DNA of 58,848 bases from Photobacterium sp. Ph5 (GTDB lineage Bacteria; Pseudomonadota; Gammaproteobacteria; Enterobacterales; Vibrionaceae). Below, in pieces: positions 40,409-50,202 of the stretch (its first letter is position 1; every line of letters begins with the position of its first letter). A program made the position numbers and the translations under genes. The DNA lies in assembly GCF_022129445.1 (NCBI RefSeq), contig NZ_JADQAQ010000028.1:1-58848 (forward strand), given 5' to 3'. The notes beneath the pieces are model-generated. The model did no database searches and had not been told where the DNA came from. It saw only the letters and a list, made by a program, of their open reading frames with translations.

Positions 40409-42547
40409 ATGAAACAAGTATTACAAGATATGGCAAAAGGTGGCTCTAGTATTGTTGAAGCACCATCTCCAAAAGCTTCTATTGGGCATTTACTTATCGA
40501 TACTAGCATGACGCTTATTTCTGCAGGAACAGAGCGTATGTTAGTTGATTTTGGTAAAGCTAATTTTATTGATAAAGCCCGTCAACAACCAGATAAAGTT
40601 AAAATGGTGCTTGAGAAAGTGCAAACTGATGGCTTGATGACGACTATTGATACAGTTAAAAGTAAATTAGCACAGCCTTTACCATTAGGTTACTGTAATG
40701 TTGGTATTGTTAATTCTGTAGGTAAAAATACTGATAATTTTAAAGTGGGTGATCGTGTAGTTTCAAATGGACCCCATGCTGATGTGGTACGTGTAGCAAA
40801 AAATTTATGTGCAAAGATTCCTGAAAACGTATCTGATGAAGAGGCCGCTTTTACTGTTGTTGCAAGTATTGGTCTTCAAGGTATACGTTTAGCTAACCCT
40901 ACGATGGGTGAATGTTTTGTTGTAACTGGTGTTGGCTTAATTGGTTTGTTAACAGTGCAAATGTTGCGGGCTCAAGGTTGTCGGGTTTTAGCTATTGATT
41001 TTGATGATTCAAAACTTGAGCTAGCAAAGCAGTTTGGTGCAGAAATTTGTAATCCAGGAAAAGGTGAAGATCCGGTTGCTGTTGGTATGGCATTTAGTCG
41101 TGGTATTGGTGTTGATGGTGTAATAATTACAGCTTCTACTAAGTCTAATGACCCAGTAACACAAGCCGCACGAATGAGTCGTAAACGTGGACGTATTATC
41201 TTAGTTGGGGTCATTGGTTTAGAGTTAAGTCGTGCAGATTTTTATGAAAAAGAACTAACTTTTCAAGTTTCATGTTCTTATGGTCCTGGTCGTTATGATT
41301 CTGATTATGAAGAACAAGGCAATGATTATCCCATTGCATTTGTTCGTTGGACAGAACAGCGTAATTTTGAAGCTATTTTAGATATGATGTCAGGTGGACA
41401 ACTTGATGTTAATCCTTTAATTACACATAGATTTGAGTTTGAAAAATCAGCGGATGCATATGAGTTATTAACAACAGATAAAACAGCTTTGGGTATTCTA
41501 TTACAATTTAATTCGGAGCCACAAAAACGTCATCTAAGTGTAGTTAAGCTGAATAAAACACCTGAATATAGTAAATCAGAGCCTGTTGTTGGGTTTGTTG
41601 GTGCTGGTAATTATGCTTCTCGAGTATTAATTCCTGCCTTTAAAAATGCAGGTGCACAACTTTATAGTATTTCTACTTCTGGTGGTGTGAATGGTGTTAT
41701 TCATGGTGAAAAGGCAGGCTTTGTAGAGGCAACTACAGACACGTTAGCAATGATTAACAATGATAAAATTAATACTGTTGCAATTGTTACTCAACATAAT
41801 AGCCATAGTTACTTTGTTAACCAAGCGTTAAAAGCGAATAAAAATGTTTTTGTTGAAAAGCCGTTAGCAATTAATCTTGAGGAGTTAGCTGAAGTTAAAT
41901 TAGTTTATGAAGAAGCTCAAACTTCAACTAATCCGCCAAAATTAATGGTTGGTTTTAATCGACGATTTTCTCCACAAATTCAAAAAATGAAACAGCTGTT
42001 AACTTCTATTAAAGAGCCAAAATCATTTATTATGACTATGAACGCAGGTGCAATTCCTGGCGATCATTGGACACAAAATAATGAAATTGGTGGGGGGCGA
42101 ATTATTGGTGAAGCTTGTCACTTTATTGATTTGATGCTTTTTTTATCAGGAAGTGAAATTGTATCGGTTCAAGCTCGTAGAATGGGAGATACTAGCGCAG
42201 TTGAAATAACTGAAGATAAGGCTGCGATTATTCTAGGTTTTGCTGATGGTTCATTTGGCACTATTCACTATTTAGCTAATGGAGCTGCTAGTTTTCCTAA
42301 GGAACGAGTAGAGGTTTTTGCCGCTGGAAAAGTATTACAATTAGATAACTTTGTTAAGTTAAAAGGTTTTGGTTGGAAAGATTTTAAAAAAATGAATTTA
42401 TGGAAGCAAGATAAAGGACAAGCTCTTTGCTCTCAGCTATTTTTAGATTCAATTAAAAATGGTACTGCTGCTCCTATTCCGGCTAAAGAAATATTTGAGG
42501 TTGCTAAAGTTTCTATTGAAATAGCTGAACAGCTTCGTAATCAGTAA
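40409..42547 (+). CDS. Two-domain oxidoreductase (MDR plus Gfo/Idh/MocA)
   Basis: A 712-residue fusion. The N-terminal half (about residues 1-370) is a medium-chain dehydrogenase/reductase fold (LISAGTERMLVDFGKA, GDRVVSNGPHADVVRVAKN, VVTGVGLIGLLTVQMLRAQG). The C-terminal half (about 390-710) is a Gfo/Idh/MocA NAD-dependent oxidoreductase (VGFVGAGNYASRVLIPAF, VFVEKPLAIN with the EKP catalytic motif, GEACHFIDLMLFL). The start at 40409 has TAGGTG before it; a GTG three codons upstream lies inside the previous stop. Such fusions co-occur with heparinase-like proteins in O-antigen and capsule loci; the substrate is unknown but presumably a nucleotide or lipid-linked sugar. Confidence 0.85.
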   Translation: MKQVLQDMAKGGSSIVEAPSPKASIGHLLIDTSMTLISAGTERMLVDFGKANFIDKARQQPDKVKMVLEKVQTDGLMTTIDTVKSKLAQPLPLGYCNVGIVNSVGKNTDNFKVGDRVVSNGPHADVVRVAKNLCAKIPENVSDEEAAFTVVASIGLQGIRLANPTMGECFVVTGVGLIGLLTVQMLRAQGCRVLAIDFDDSKLELAKQFGAEICNPGKGEDPVAVGMAFSRGIGVDGVIITASTKSNDPVTQAARMSRKRGRIILVGVIGLELSRADFYEKELTFQVSCSYGPGRYDSDYEEQGNDYPIAFVRWTEQRNFEAILDMMSGGQLDVNPLITHRFEFEKSADAYELLTTDKTALGILLQFNSEPQKRHLSVVKLNKTPEYSKSEPVVGFVGAGNYASRVLIPAFKNAGAQLYSISTSGGVNGVIHGEKAGFVEATTDTLAMINNDKINTVAIVTQHNSHSYFVNQALKANKNVFVEKPLAINLEELAEVKLVYEEAQTSTNPPKLMVGFNRRFSPQIQKMKQLLTSIKEPKSFIMTMNAGAIPGDHWTQNNEIGGGRIIGEACHFIDLMLFLSGSEIVSVQARRMGDTSAVEITEDKAAIILGFADGSFGTIHYLANGAASFPKERVEVFAAGKVLQLDNFVKLKGFGWKDFKKMNLWKQDKGQALCSQLFLDSIKNGTAAPIPAKEIFEVAKVSIEIAEQLRNQ

Positions 42548-42551
42548 TAAT

Positions 42552-44189
42552 ATGAAATTAAATAATATGATGCAGGTGTTTCACACAGTGAAACACCTGA
42601 AATTTGAACAGTTTTTTTTTCGATTTTATTATCGATATAAAAAACCAGTATTAAGAGTTAAAAATCTATCTGTTATTAACAATTGGAAATGGGATGGACT
42701 TTATTTGAATAATCAAAGTATATTTGATTTTAATGAAGTATGCTTTTTAAATAAAAAAAACAATAATTTTAACCATAATAATTGGAATGATATAACTCAA
42801 GATAAATTATGGATTTATAACTTACATTATTTTGATGATTTAAGTTCATATACTTATCTTGAGCGAGAAGAATTGCATTATTTTTATATGAATTCATGGA
42901 TCATAAATAATCCTCCATGTAATGGTAATGGATGGGAGCCTTATCCATTATCAATACGTTTAGTGAATTGGATTAAGTGGCTTAGTAAAAAAGATAATGT
43001 AGATATTAAATTCATTAACAGTTTATATCAGCAATCTGATGCTTTATATCAACAGATAGAATATCATATTCTAGGGAATCATTTATTCGCGAATGCGAAA
43101 GCTTTAATATTTTCTGGTTCATATCTAGAAGGGATAATGGCTGAAAAATATATAAATAAAGGGTTGAAAATATTAAATCATGAATTGAAAGAGCAATTTT
43201 TATCTGACGGAGGGCATTTTGAATTATCCCCAATGTATCATCAGATATTACTTTGGGACCTTTTGGAATTAATTGATTTAGCAAGTATTTCTCAAAATGA
43301 AAAATTATTAGAGCAATTATGTTATTGGAAAAGCGTAGCATCTAAAGCATTATCATGGTTATCTTCAATGCTTCATCCTGATGGCGAAATAGGCTTTTTT
43401 AATGATGCAGCTATAGGGATAGCTATTCCGCCTTATGATATTTTTAGATATGCAGAAAGGTTATCAATTAATTATTATGATAAAAAAAGTTGTTTAGTTA
43501 CTAATTCTGTTAGTGGCTATAGTAATATTAGTTTTGATGATTATACTGTTATTTTTGATCATGCAAATGTTGGCCCCGATTACTTACCTGGCCATGCTCA
43601 TGCTGATAGTTTAAGTTTTGAAATGTCTGTCGGCCAGCAACGTTTATTTGTTAATTCAGGTACCTCATTATATGGAATTAGTGATGAACGTTTAAGGCAA
43701 AGAAAGACTGCTGCACATAATACTGTTGAAATTAATGGTTGTGACTCTTCTGAGGTTTGGTCAGGTTTTCGTGTCGCAAGACGAGCTTATTCTACTCTAA
43801 ATAAGTCTTTCTTTGATGAAATAAATCAGAATGTGATTATTTCAGCTAGTCATGATGGTTATACAAGAATTGATAAAAATATTATTCATAGCCGTATATT
43901 AACATGTAGTTTTGATCAGGTAACAATAGAAGATACTTTTGGTAAAGTAGTCGTTGGAACTTTTATATTACATCTTCATCCTAATATTGAAATTATTAAA
44001 AGGTCAAATAGAATTTTGATTTTAAAAATTAATGATTTTTTGAATGTTGAGTTTTCAAGTTCCGATGATATCAAAATAGAGCCTTCAACATGGCATCCTA
44101 GATTTGGTGAGTCAGTTGATAATAATAAAATAATAATTAATTTTAATAAAAATAAAATATCTAGTCATATAAAAATATTAAAGGATTAA
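42552..44189 (+). CDS. Heparinase II/III family protein
   Basis: A 545-residue protein. The N-terminal alpha/alpha toroid (about residues 85-320) contains NLHYFDDLSSY, GNGWEPYPLSIRLVNWIKWL and GNHLFANAKALIFSGSYL; the C-terminal beta-sandwich contains YLPGHAHADSLSFEMSVGQQRLFVNSG (about 340-366) and RKTAAHNTVEINGCDSSEVW, typical of the family. There is no signal peptide, unlike secreted lyases, so a cytoplasmic role in assembling or editing the polymer is likely. A perfect 12-bp inverted repeat lies within its first codons. It follows the oxidoreductase by five bases. Confidence 0.88.
   Translation: MKLNNMMQVFHTVKHLKFEQFFFRFYYRYKKPVLRVKNLSVINNWKWDGLYLNNQSIFDFNEVCFLNKKNNNFNHNNWNDITQDKLWIYNLHYFDDLSSYTYLEREELHYFYMNSWIINNPPCNGNGWEPYPLSIRLVNWIKWLSKKDNVDIKFINSLYQQSDALYQQIEYHILGNHLFANAKALIFSGSYLEGIMAEKYINKGLKILNHELKEQFLSDGGHFELSPMYHQILLWDLLELIDLASISQNEKLLEQLCYWKSVASKALSWLSSMLHPDGEIGFFNDAAIGIAIPPYDIFRYAERLSINYYDKKSCLVTNSVSGYSNISFDDYTVIFDHANVGPDYLPGHAHADSLSFEMSVGQQRLFVNSGTSLYGISDERLRQRKTAAHNTVEINGCDSSEVWSGFRVARRAYSTLNKSFFDEINQNVIISASHDGYTRIDKNIIHSRILTCSFDQVTIEDTFGKVVVGTFILHLHPNIEIIKRSNRILILKINDFLNVEFSSSDDIKIEPSTWHPRFGESVDNNKIIINFNKNKISSHIKILKD
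42573..42599 (+). repeat. Perfect 12-bp inverted repeat within heparinase-like gene start
   Basis: CAGGTGTTTCAC and its exact complement GTGAAACACCTG are separated by ACA. It covers codons 8-16, about 20 bases after the ATG, and would form a very stable mRNA hairpin in the translation initiation zone. Eight T residues follow 12 bases later. Confidence 0.85.
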
Positions 44190-44190
44190 A

Positions 44191-45354
44191 GTGAAAATAC
44201 TTATTTTGTCATTTTATTATTCACCTGATTTATGTGCAGGTTCATTTAGAACAACAGCATTAGTTGAACAATTAAAGAAAAATAAAGAGATAGACATTGA
44301 AGTCATAACCACAATGCCTAATCGTTATTCTTCTTATAAACAAGAGACACTGTCTTTTGAAGTTGATGGTAATGTATCAATTAGACGTATATCTTTACCT
44401 GCACATAAAAGTGGAATGGTAGATCAGATCAAATCATTTTCTAAATATTATATGGAAGTGATGAAAATAGTAAAAAAAGAAAATTATAATATTGTTTTTG
44501 CAACAAGTTCTCGATTGTTTACTGCTTTCCTTGGTGCAAGGATATCTAAAAATAAAAAAATACCATTGTATTTAGATATTAGAGATATTTTTGTTGATAC
44601 GTTGAATGATGTTTTAAATCCATTTTTAGCAAAAATAGTTAATCCTCTTTTATCTGCAGTTGAAAAATATACATTTTCAAGCGCAACACATATAAATTTA
44701 GTATCTAAAGGTTTTTCTGATTATTTTGAATCACGTTTTAAAAATACTACCTATTCATGGTTTACTAATGGTATTGATAGTGAGTTTTTATTAGATGATC
44801 AAAATTCTAGTGTGATTAAAAATAAGAAGCAGATATTATATGCTGGTAATATTGGTGAAGGGCAAGGACTTCATAAGATTATACCAAAACTAGCCAATAA
44901 TATTGGAACTGATTATGAAATATTAATTGTTGGTGATGGTGGTCGGAAAGATATTTTAGTTAATAGTATAGTTGGATGTAATAATGTTACATTATGTGAA
45001 CCAGTAAATAGGAATGAACTGTTAAAATTATATAATAATGCGGATGTGTTATTTCTTCATCTGAATGATTATTCAGCTTTTGAAAAAGTATTACCTTCAA
45101 AAATATTTGAATATGCAGCTACAGGAAAACCCGTACTTGCTGGTGTAAGTGGTTTTGCTGGTGAATTTATTAATACTGAAGTAGATAATGCAGAAGTTTT
45201 TTATCCTGGCGATGAAAAAATGGCTTTTTCAGCTTTAAATAAATTAAATTTAGATACAATTAATAGAAAGAGTTTTATTGAAAAATATCGTCGCGATAAT
45301 ATTATGACTGAAATGTCTAATTCGATTGTTAAATTTGGATCTATAAATGATTAG
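44191..45354 (+). CDS. Glycosyltransferase family 4 (WbuB-like)
   Basis: A 387-residue GT-B glycosyltransferase. N-terminal ILILSFYYSPDLCAGSFRTTALVEQL is typical of WbuB-type family members acting on N-acetyl amino sugars. The C-domain shows QILYAGNIGEGQGLHKII, ILIVGDGGRK and FLHLNDYSAFEKVLPSKIFEYAATGKPVLAG with the Glu-x7-Glu-like region. The start is GTG at 44191, six bases after AAGGA. It overlaps the next gene by eight bases. It is the only clearly intact glycosyltransferase beyond the initiating enzyme. Confidence 0.9.
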   Translation: MKILILSFYYSPDLCAGSFRTTALVEQLKKNKEIDIEVITTMPNRYSSYKQETLSFEVDGNVSIRRISLPAHKSGMVDQIKSFSKYYMEVMKIVKKENYNIVFATSSRLFTAFLGARISKNKKIPLYLDIRDIFVDTLNDVLNPFLAKIVNPLLSAVEKYTFSSATHINLVSKGFSDYFESRFKNTTYSWFTNGIDSEFLLDDQNSSVIKNKKQILYAGNIGEGQGLHKIIPKLANNIGTDYEILIVGDGGRKDILVNSIVGCNNVTLCEPVNRNELLKLYNNADVLFLHLNDYSAFEKVLPSKIFEYAATGKPVLAGVSGFAGEFINTEVDNAEVFYPGDEKMAFSALNKLNLDTINRKSFIEKYRRDNIMTEMSNSIVKFGSIND

Positions 45355-46294
45355 TATTGCGATAACAGGAGCGAGTGGTTTTCTAGGTAAAAATATTGTT
45401 AAAGAGTTAGATGGACAATATGAATTATCAATGCTGTTAAGAAATCCTATTGTTGGCTATGAGCAATGTTTTCATAAGTATGATTTAACTAAAGGATTAA
45501 GTGATAATAAAACATTGCAAAATATTGATGTTTTAATACATTGTGCTGCTCGCGTACATATTATGGATGATGCATCAAATAATCCTCTTGATGATTATCG
45601 TGAAGTTAATACCAAAGGTACATTAAATTTAGCAAGGCAAGCAGTAGATGCGGGTGTTAAGCGGTTTATTTTTATTAGTTCGATTAAAGTAAATGGTGAA
45701 TCAACTCAATTCGGTAACCCTTTCAAGTTTGATGATAAACGATCCCCTGAAGATTTTTATGGTCAATCTAAGTCTGAAGCTGAAGAGCAACTATTACAAC
45801 TTGCTGAAGAAACAGGCTTAGAGGTAGTTATTATTCGCCCTACATTAGTTTATGGTACTGATGTTAAAGCTAATTTTGCTTCTTTATTAAATTTAGTATC
45901 AAAAGGATTTCCCTTACCTTTTGGATGCATTAAGGATAATAAGCGCAGTTTAGTTTCAGTTGACAACTTAGTTGATCTAATTGTTACTTGCATTGACCAT
46001 CCTAAAGCAGCTAATCAAGTATTTCTTGTTTCTGATGATAATGATGTTTCAACCAGTGAAATGGTTCAGCAGATGGCAAAGGCTTTAGGTAAGTCGCAAT
46101 GGCAATTACCTATACCTATAGCTTGTTATCGATTAGCTGGAAGGGTTGTTGGTAAAGAGGACGTAATAAATCGTTTATTAGGTTCTCTTCAAGTTGATAT
46201 TACTCATACTAAAGATACGTTAGGATGGAAGCCGCCTCAAACGCTTGAAGATGGTTTTAAACAAACTGCGGATGCTTTTCTTCAAACTAAATAA
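45347..46294 (+). CDS. NAD-dependent epimerase/dehydratase (WbpV-like reductase)
   Basis: A 315-residue short-chain dehydrogenase: Rossmann start IAITGASGFLGKNIV, DVLIHCAARVHIMDDASNNP, catalytic Tyr-x3-Lys in SPEDFYGQSKSEAEEQLL (about residues 138-155), and VIIRPTLVYGTDVKANF. The sequence and its position beside an initiating transferase and a WbpM-type dehydratase resemble WbpV/WreQ, which reduces a 4-keto intermediate to UDP-N-acetylquinovosamine. It could alternatively be a UDP-GlcNAc 4-epimerase; the neighbourhood favours the reductase. Confidence 0.85.
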   Translation: MISIAITGASGFLGKNIVKELDGQYELSMLLRNPIVGYEQCFHKYDLTKGLSDNKTLQNIDVLIHCAARVHIMDDASNNPLDDYREVNTKGTLNLARQAVDAGVKRFIFISSIKVNGESTQFGNPFKFDDKRSPEDFYGQSKSEAEEQLLQLAEETGLEVVIIRPTLVYGTDVKANFASLLNLVSKGFPLPFGCIKDNKRSLVSVDNLVDLIVTCIDHPKAANQVFLVSDDNDVSTSEMVQQMAKALGKSQWQLPIPIACYRLAGRVVGKEDVINRLLGSLQVDITHTKDTLGWKPPQTLEDGFKQTADAFLQTK

Positions 46295-46308
46295 AAGGAT
46301 TAATATTA

Positions 46309-46860
46309 ATGATTCGAATAATCGATTTTCTGGCTGCCTTTTTCGGTTTGTTATTTTTATGGCCGATACTGTTAATCGTAGTTGTTATTGGTTTATTTGA
46401 TACAGGCTCACCAGTCTTTATTCAAACTAGAGTAGGTAAAAATAAACAACCATTTAAACTAATAAAGTTTCGTACTATGTCGGTTGATACAAAATCAGTA
46501 GCTAGTCATTTAGCCAGTAATGCTTCTATTACAAAACTAGGTGCTTTTCTTCGCAAAACAAAAATTGATGAACTGCCACAGTTAATTAATGTTTTAAAAG
46601 GTGAAATGAGTTTAGTTGGACCTCGTCCTAATTTATTTAATCAAGAAGAGTTGATAGCTGAGCGTGATAAGTTAGGTGTTTATGATGTTTTACCGGGTGT
46701 GACTGGTTTAGCACAAGTGCAAAATATTGATATGTCGACACCACAATTATTAGCTGAAACAGATAAGAAAATGATTGATAGCTTAACAATCAAAGATTAT
46801 TTTAAATATATATTAATGACGGCTACAGGAAGTGGCAGTGGTGATGCAGTAAAGCCTTAA
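46309..46860 (+). CDS. Initiating sugar-1-phosphate transferase
   Basis: A 183-residue membrane phosphoglycosyl transferase of the small monotopic PglC/WcaJ C-domain type. It begins with one hydrophobic re-entrant helix ([20 protein letters not shown]), followed by [41 protein letters not shown] (with the catalytic Asp-Glu), [13 protein letters not shown] and [10 protein letters not shown]. It would load the first sugar phosphate, probably QuiNAc or similar given its neighbours, onto undecaprenyl phosphate. AAAGGA precedes the ATG by a few bases. Confidence 0.93.
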   Translation: MIRIIDFLAAFFGLLFLWPILLIVVVIGLFDTGSPVFIQTRVGKNKQPFKLIKFRTMSVDTKSVASHLASNASITKLGAFLRKTKIDELPQLINVLKGEMSLVGPRPNLFNQEELIAERDKLGVYDVLPGVTGLAQVQNIDMSTPQLLAETDKKMIDSLTIKDYFKYILMTATGSGSGDAVKP

Positions 46861-46934
46861 TTAACCATCTTACGTCTACTAAACTCATTTTTTATCGTAT
46901 ATTCTCAAATAATTACATTAATATCTCATTGTAG

Positions 46935-46968
46935 TGCAGTGATATGTAATTGGTGTATCACTGCTTTA
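46935..46968 (+). terminator. Intra-operon hairpin before the WbpM-like gene
   Basis: GCAGTGATA and TATCACTGC form a perfect 9-bp stem with an 11-base loop, followed by TTTATTA, in the 281-base gap between the initiating transferase and the dehydratase gene. It is terminator-like but weak; RfaH-modified polymerase would be expected to pass it. Confidence 0.5.
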
Positions 46969-47141
46969 TTACATGGAGATACAATAACTTTGTAATTAAT
47001 CGAATAAAGTTCAAGGTTATTATTTAAATCTCTATTTTAAATTTAGTGCCAACGCAATGTTGTCGTTGAATATCTTACTACGTTATACCAAAAATTAGTT
47101 ATTACCTCTTTAGTTAACCTTTTTAACCTATAGGCTCCTCT

Positions 47142-49085
47142 ATGAAAGTGGAACAGTTTATTTTTTCACTGTCTCGCAGTAACAAGCGTTTTGTTAGCTT
47201 AGCTTGTGATGTGTTATTTATTTCCGTGGCTTTTTGGGGCGCATTTGGTGTCCGTTATGGTCACTATGATTATTTCCTTGATGTAGCATTATGGGAATGC
47301 TTAGCTATTCTAACAATCGTGACATTATTTATATTTGTTCAGCTGGGCTTATATCGCGCGATATTACGTTATTTAACTTTTCAAGCTTTAGTGGTTGTCA
47401 GCGCTGGTGCAGTATTTTCTACTATTGCGTTTTCAGGGTTAGGTTTTTATTTAGATGTCGGTATTCCGCGTACTGTGCCGATTATCTATGGTGCGTTCTT
47501 AGCTTTATTAGCTGGCGGTGCCCGTTTACTTATGCGCACTTATATTGCCAATCGTAATCATTCTAAAAGCCTACGTAAATCAGTGGTTATTTATGGTGCT
47601 GGCACAACAGGGCGTCAGTTATGTTTAGCTTTGCGTCAAAGTAATGATTATAAGCCTGTCGCGTTTGTTGATAACGATGATAGCTTGCGTAATACCACTA
47701 TGATGGGGATACACGTTTATTCGGCCAATAAAATTGCGATGGTGCTAGATAAATATAATGCTGAGCAAGTGTTATTGGCTCTGCCAAATGCCAGTCGTTC
47801 TGAGCGTAAAGCGGTGTTAAATCACTTGCAGCATTTGTCGATTGAAGTACGTACCGTGCCTGATATCGAAGATATTGTCAGTGGTAAATCAAAAATTGAT
47901 GAGTTGCGTGAAGTGCCGATTGAAGATCTATTAGGTCGTGATCCGGTTGAGCCTGTGGCTGAATTATTTAGTGCCAATATTACTGATAAAGTAGTAATGG
48001 TAACTGGCGCGGGCGGTTCGATTGGTTCTGAGCTTTGTCGGCAAATTCTAAATCAAAAACCCGCTAAATTATTATTGTTTGAAGTGTCTGAATATAGCCT
48101 TTATGCAATCGAAAAAGAGTTGGTTGAAACGGTTAAAAAACAAGGCTTAGCCGTTGAGATTTATCCGTTATTAGGCTGTGTTCAACGTGAGAATCGTCTG
48201 CAAGCAGTGATGGAAGCGTTCCAAGTTCAAACGCTATACCATGCTGCAGCTTATAAGCATGTGCCTATGGTTGAATTTAATGTGGTCGAAGGGGTACGTA
48301 ATAACGTCTTCGGCACACTTTATACTGCGCAAGCGGCAATCAATGCGGGGGTTGAAACCTTTGTATTAATCTCAACTGATAAAGCGGTACGCCCAACCAA
48401 TGTGATGGGTACCACTAAGCGTATGGCTGAGCTGTCTTTGCAAGCCTTGGCGGAAACCTCAACCAAAACCCGTTTTTGTATGGTGCGCTTTGGTAACGTT
48501 CTTGGTTCATCAGGTTCAGTTATTCCACTGTTTAAGCGTCAAATTGCGGAAGGTGGCCCGGTTACGGTAACTGATCCCAATATCATTCGTTACTTTATGA
48601 CCATTCCAGAAGCGGCGCAGTTGGTGATCCAAGCGGGCGCGATGGGTAAAGGTGGTGATGTATTCGTATTGGATATGGGCGAGCCAGTTAAGATTGCTGA
48701 ATTAGCGGCGAAGTTAATTAAGCTTTCAGGCTTAGAAGTCAAAGATGAACTAAACCCCAATGGCGATATCGAAATTCAGTATTCAGGCTTACGCCCAGGT
48801 GAAAAACTGTATGAAGAGTTATTGATTGGCGATAATGTTGGTCAAACTCGCCATGAGCGTATTATGACAGCTGATGAGATTTATTTGCCGTGGTCTGAGC
48901 TTGAACCATTATTACAGCGCCTTGATGCAGCTTGTCATGACTTTGAGCATGAAGTGGTACGTAATATTCTGCTGGAAGCGCCAACAGGCTTTGTGCCTAC
49001 CGATGGTATTTGTGATATTGTGTGGAATATTAAGCCACGTCCGCAATTGGCTGAAGTGTTGCCGCATCAACCGATTAGTGCATAG
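47142..49085 (+). CDS. Nucleoside-diphosphate sugar 4,6-dehydratase (WbpM/FlaA1-like)
   Basis: A 647-residue membrane protein of the WbpM class. N-terminal four membrane helices (about residues 15-130), a first nucleotide-binding domain (SVVIYGAGTTGRQLCLAL, about 148-165), and a C-terminal SDR dehydratase domain starting VVMVTGAGGSIGSELCRQI (about 285) with AAAYKHVPMVE, LISTDKAVRPTNVMGTTKRM (catalytic Ser-Thr-Asp and the Lys/Met segment in place of Tyr-x3-Lys) and YSGLRPGEKLYEELL. Members convert UDP-GlcNAc to the 4-keto-6-deoxy sugar. GC content and codon use return toward those of core genes. A long 280-base gap precedes it. Confidence 0.93.
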   Translation: MKVEQFIFSLSRSNKRFVSLACDVLFISVAFWGAFGVRYGHYDYFLDVALWECLAILTIVTLFIFVQLGLYRAILRYLTFQALVVVSAGAVFSTIAFSGLGFYLDVGIPRTVPIIYGAFLALLAGGARLLMRTYIANRNHSKSLRKSVVIYGAGTTGRQLCLALRQSNDYKPVAFVDNDDSLRNTTMMGIHVYSANKIAMVLDKYNAEQVLLALPNASRSERKAVLNHLQHLSIEVRTVPDIEDIVSGKSKIDELREVPIEDLLGRDPVEPVAELFSANITDKVVMVTGAGGSIGSELCRQILNQKPAKLLLFEVSEYSLYAIEKELVETVKKQGLAVEIYPLLGCVQRENRLQAVMEAFQVQTLYHAAAYKHVPMVEFNVVEGVRNNVFGTLYTAQAAINAGVETFVLISTDKAVRPTNVMGTTKRMAELSLQALAETSTKTRFCMVRFGNVLGSSGSVIPLFKRQIAEGGPVTVTDPNIIRYFMTIPEAAQLVIQAGAMGKGGDVFVLDMGEPVKIAELAAKLIKLSGLEVKDELNPNGDIEIQYSGLRPGEKLYEELLIGDNVGQTRHERIMTADEIYLPWSELEPLLQRLDAACHDFEHEVVRNILLEAPTGFVPTDGICDIVWNIKPRPQLAEVLPHQPISA

Positions 49086-49142
49086 CTTTTATAACAGAGT
49101 ATCTATTAAATTAGAGATAATAATTTCACGGGAGTATATTCT

Positions 49143-50202
49143 ATGAGTTTAATGATAGGCTCTGCAAGAGAACTAAATGTCAGCATAAGTGAGATAACCT
49201 CATTTTATAGAGAAAATTGGCCTAGAAAAATAGCATTAGCTAATGAAGATTTCTATAAATGGCAATTTATTAACACACCTAATAATAACAATGATGAATG
49301 TTGTGTTGCCGTTCAGGACGGCAATGTAATTGCTGTTATGGGGTTAAATGAACGATCATTCTCTTTTGATGATCTTATTTTGTATGGTGCAGAATTAACT
49401 ACTTGGATAGTACATAGTGAGAAAAGAAATTTAGGGTTAGGCCCTAAAATGATTGATTATTTAAAAGATAAATATTCCGTTTTATTTGGTATGGGAATTA
49501 GTCCTCAAGCTCTTCCAATATATTTAAGAAAAGACTTTAAGTATATTAAATCAATTCCGAGGTTTATATATCCTATAAATGATAATGTTATCGAAAAGTT
49601 TGGTATTTATACGCCATTAGCTAAAAAATAAAAAATCTAAAAAAAATAACTATTATATCAAATCAATAACCGATGAAGAATTAAATGAGATTTATCTCTC
49701 TTACTCTAAAGAGAACAATTTATTTGATAGAGGTGATAAATGGTTTAGATGGCGATATGATAAACATCCATCATTCAATTATATATCTAAAATAATTTCT
49801 GATGATGATGGTAATAGATGTGTGGTTGTTTATAGAATAGATCAATTACCTGAGTTGAATATAATGCATTGTGTAGACCTCTATGGTTCAAGTTCTGCTT
49901 ATTCAGCAGCTATATCTTATCTTGAAGAGCAAGCTATTCATAATAACATCGATATTATTGATTTTTATTCAACTAATACGAGAGTAAATAGTATTTTTAT
50001 TGAAAAAAATTGGTTTTCTGTATTAGATTATGATTTTATCGATTTTCCTCACCTTTTTCATCCATTAGAAATGAGAACCCCTTCAACAACATCCTTAATT
50101 ATGTGGTGTGATAATAAAGTTAGTGGTTTTTATGATGTTGGTAAATTATATATAACGAAACAGGATTGTGATTTTGATCGGCCAGTTGCGAGTAATCTAT
50201 AA
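49143..50202 (+). pseudogene. GNAT-like acetyltransferase gene, frame split at A6
   Basis: The first part (49143-49631) has VAVQDGNVIAVMGLN and ELTTWIVHSEKRNLGLGPKMIDYLK, a GNAT acetyl-CoA-binding segment, and stops at TAA within TAAAAAATAAAAAATCT. The +1 frame continues openly from 49621 to 50202 (KSITDEEL, KWFRWRYDKHPSFNYI, then YRIDQLPELNIMHCVDLYG). Losing one A from the A6 run would restore about 350 residues, the usual size for the family in capsule loci. A ribosome site (GGGAG) precedes only the first part. The stop overlaps the start of the deacetylase gene. It could also be a homopolymer sequencing error. Confidence 0.72.
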
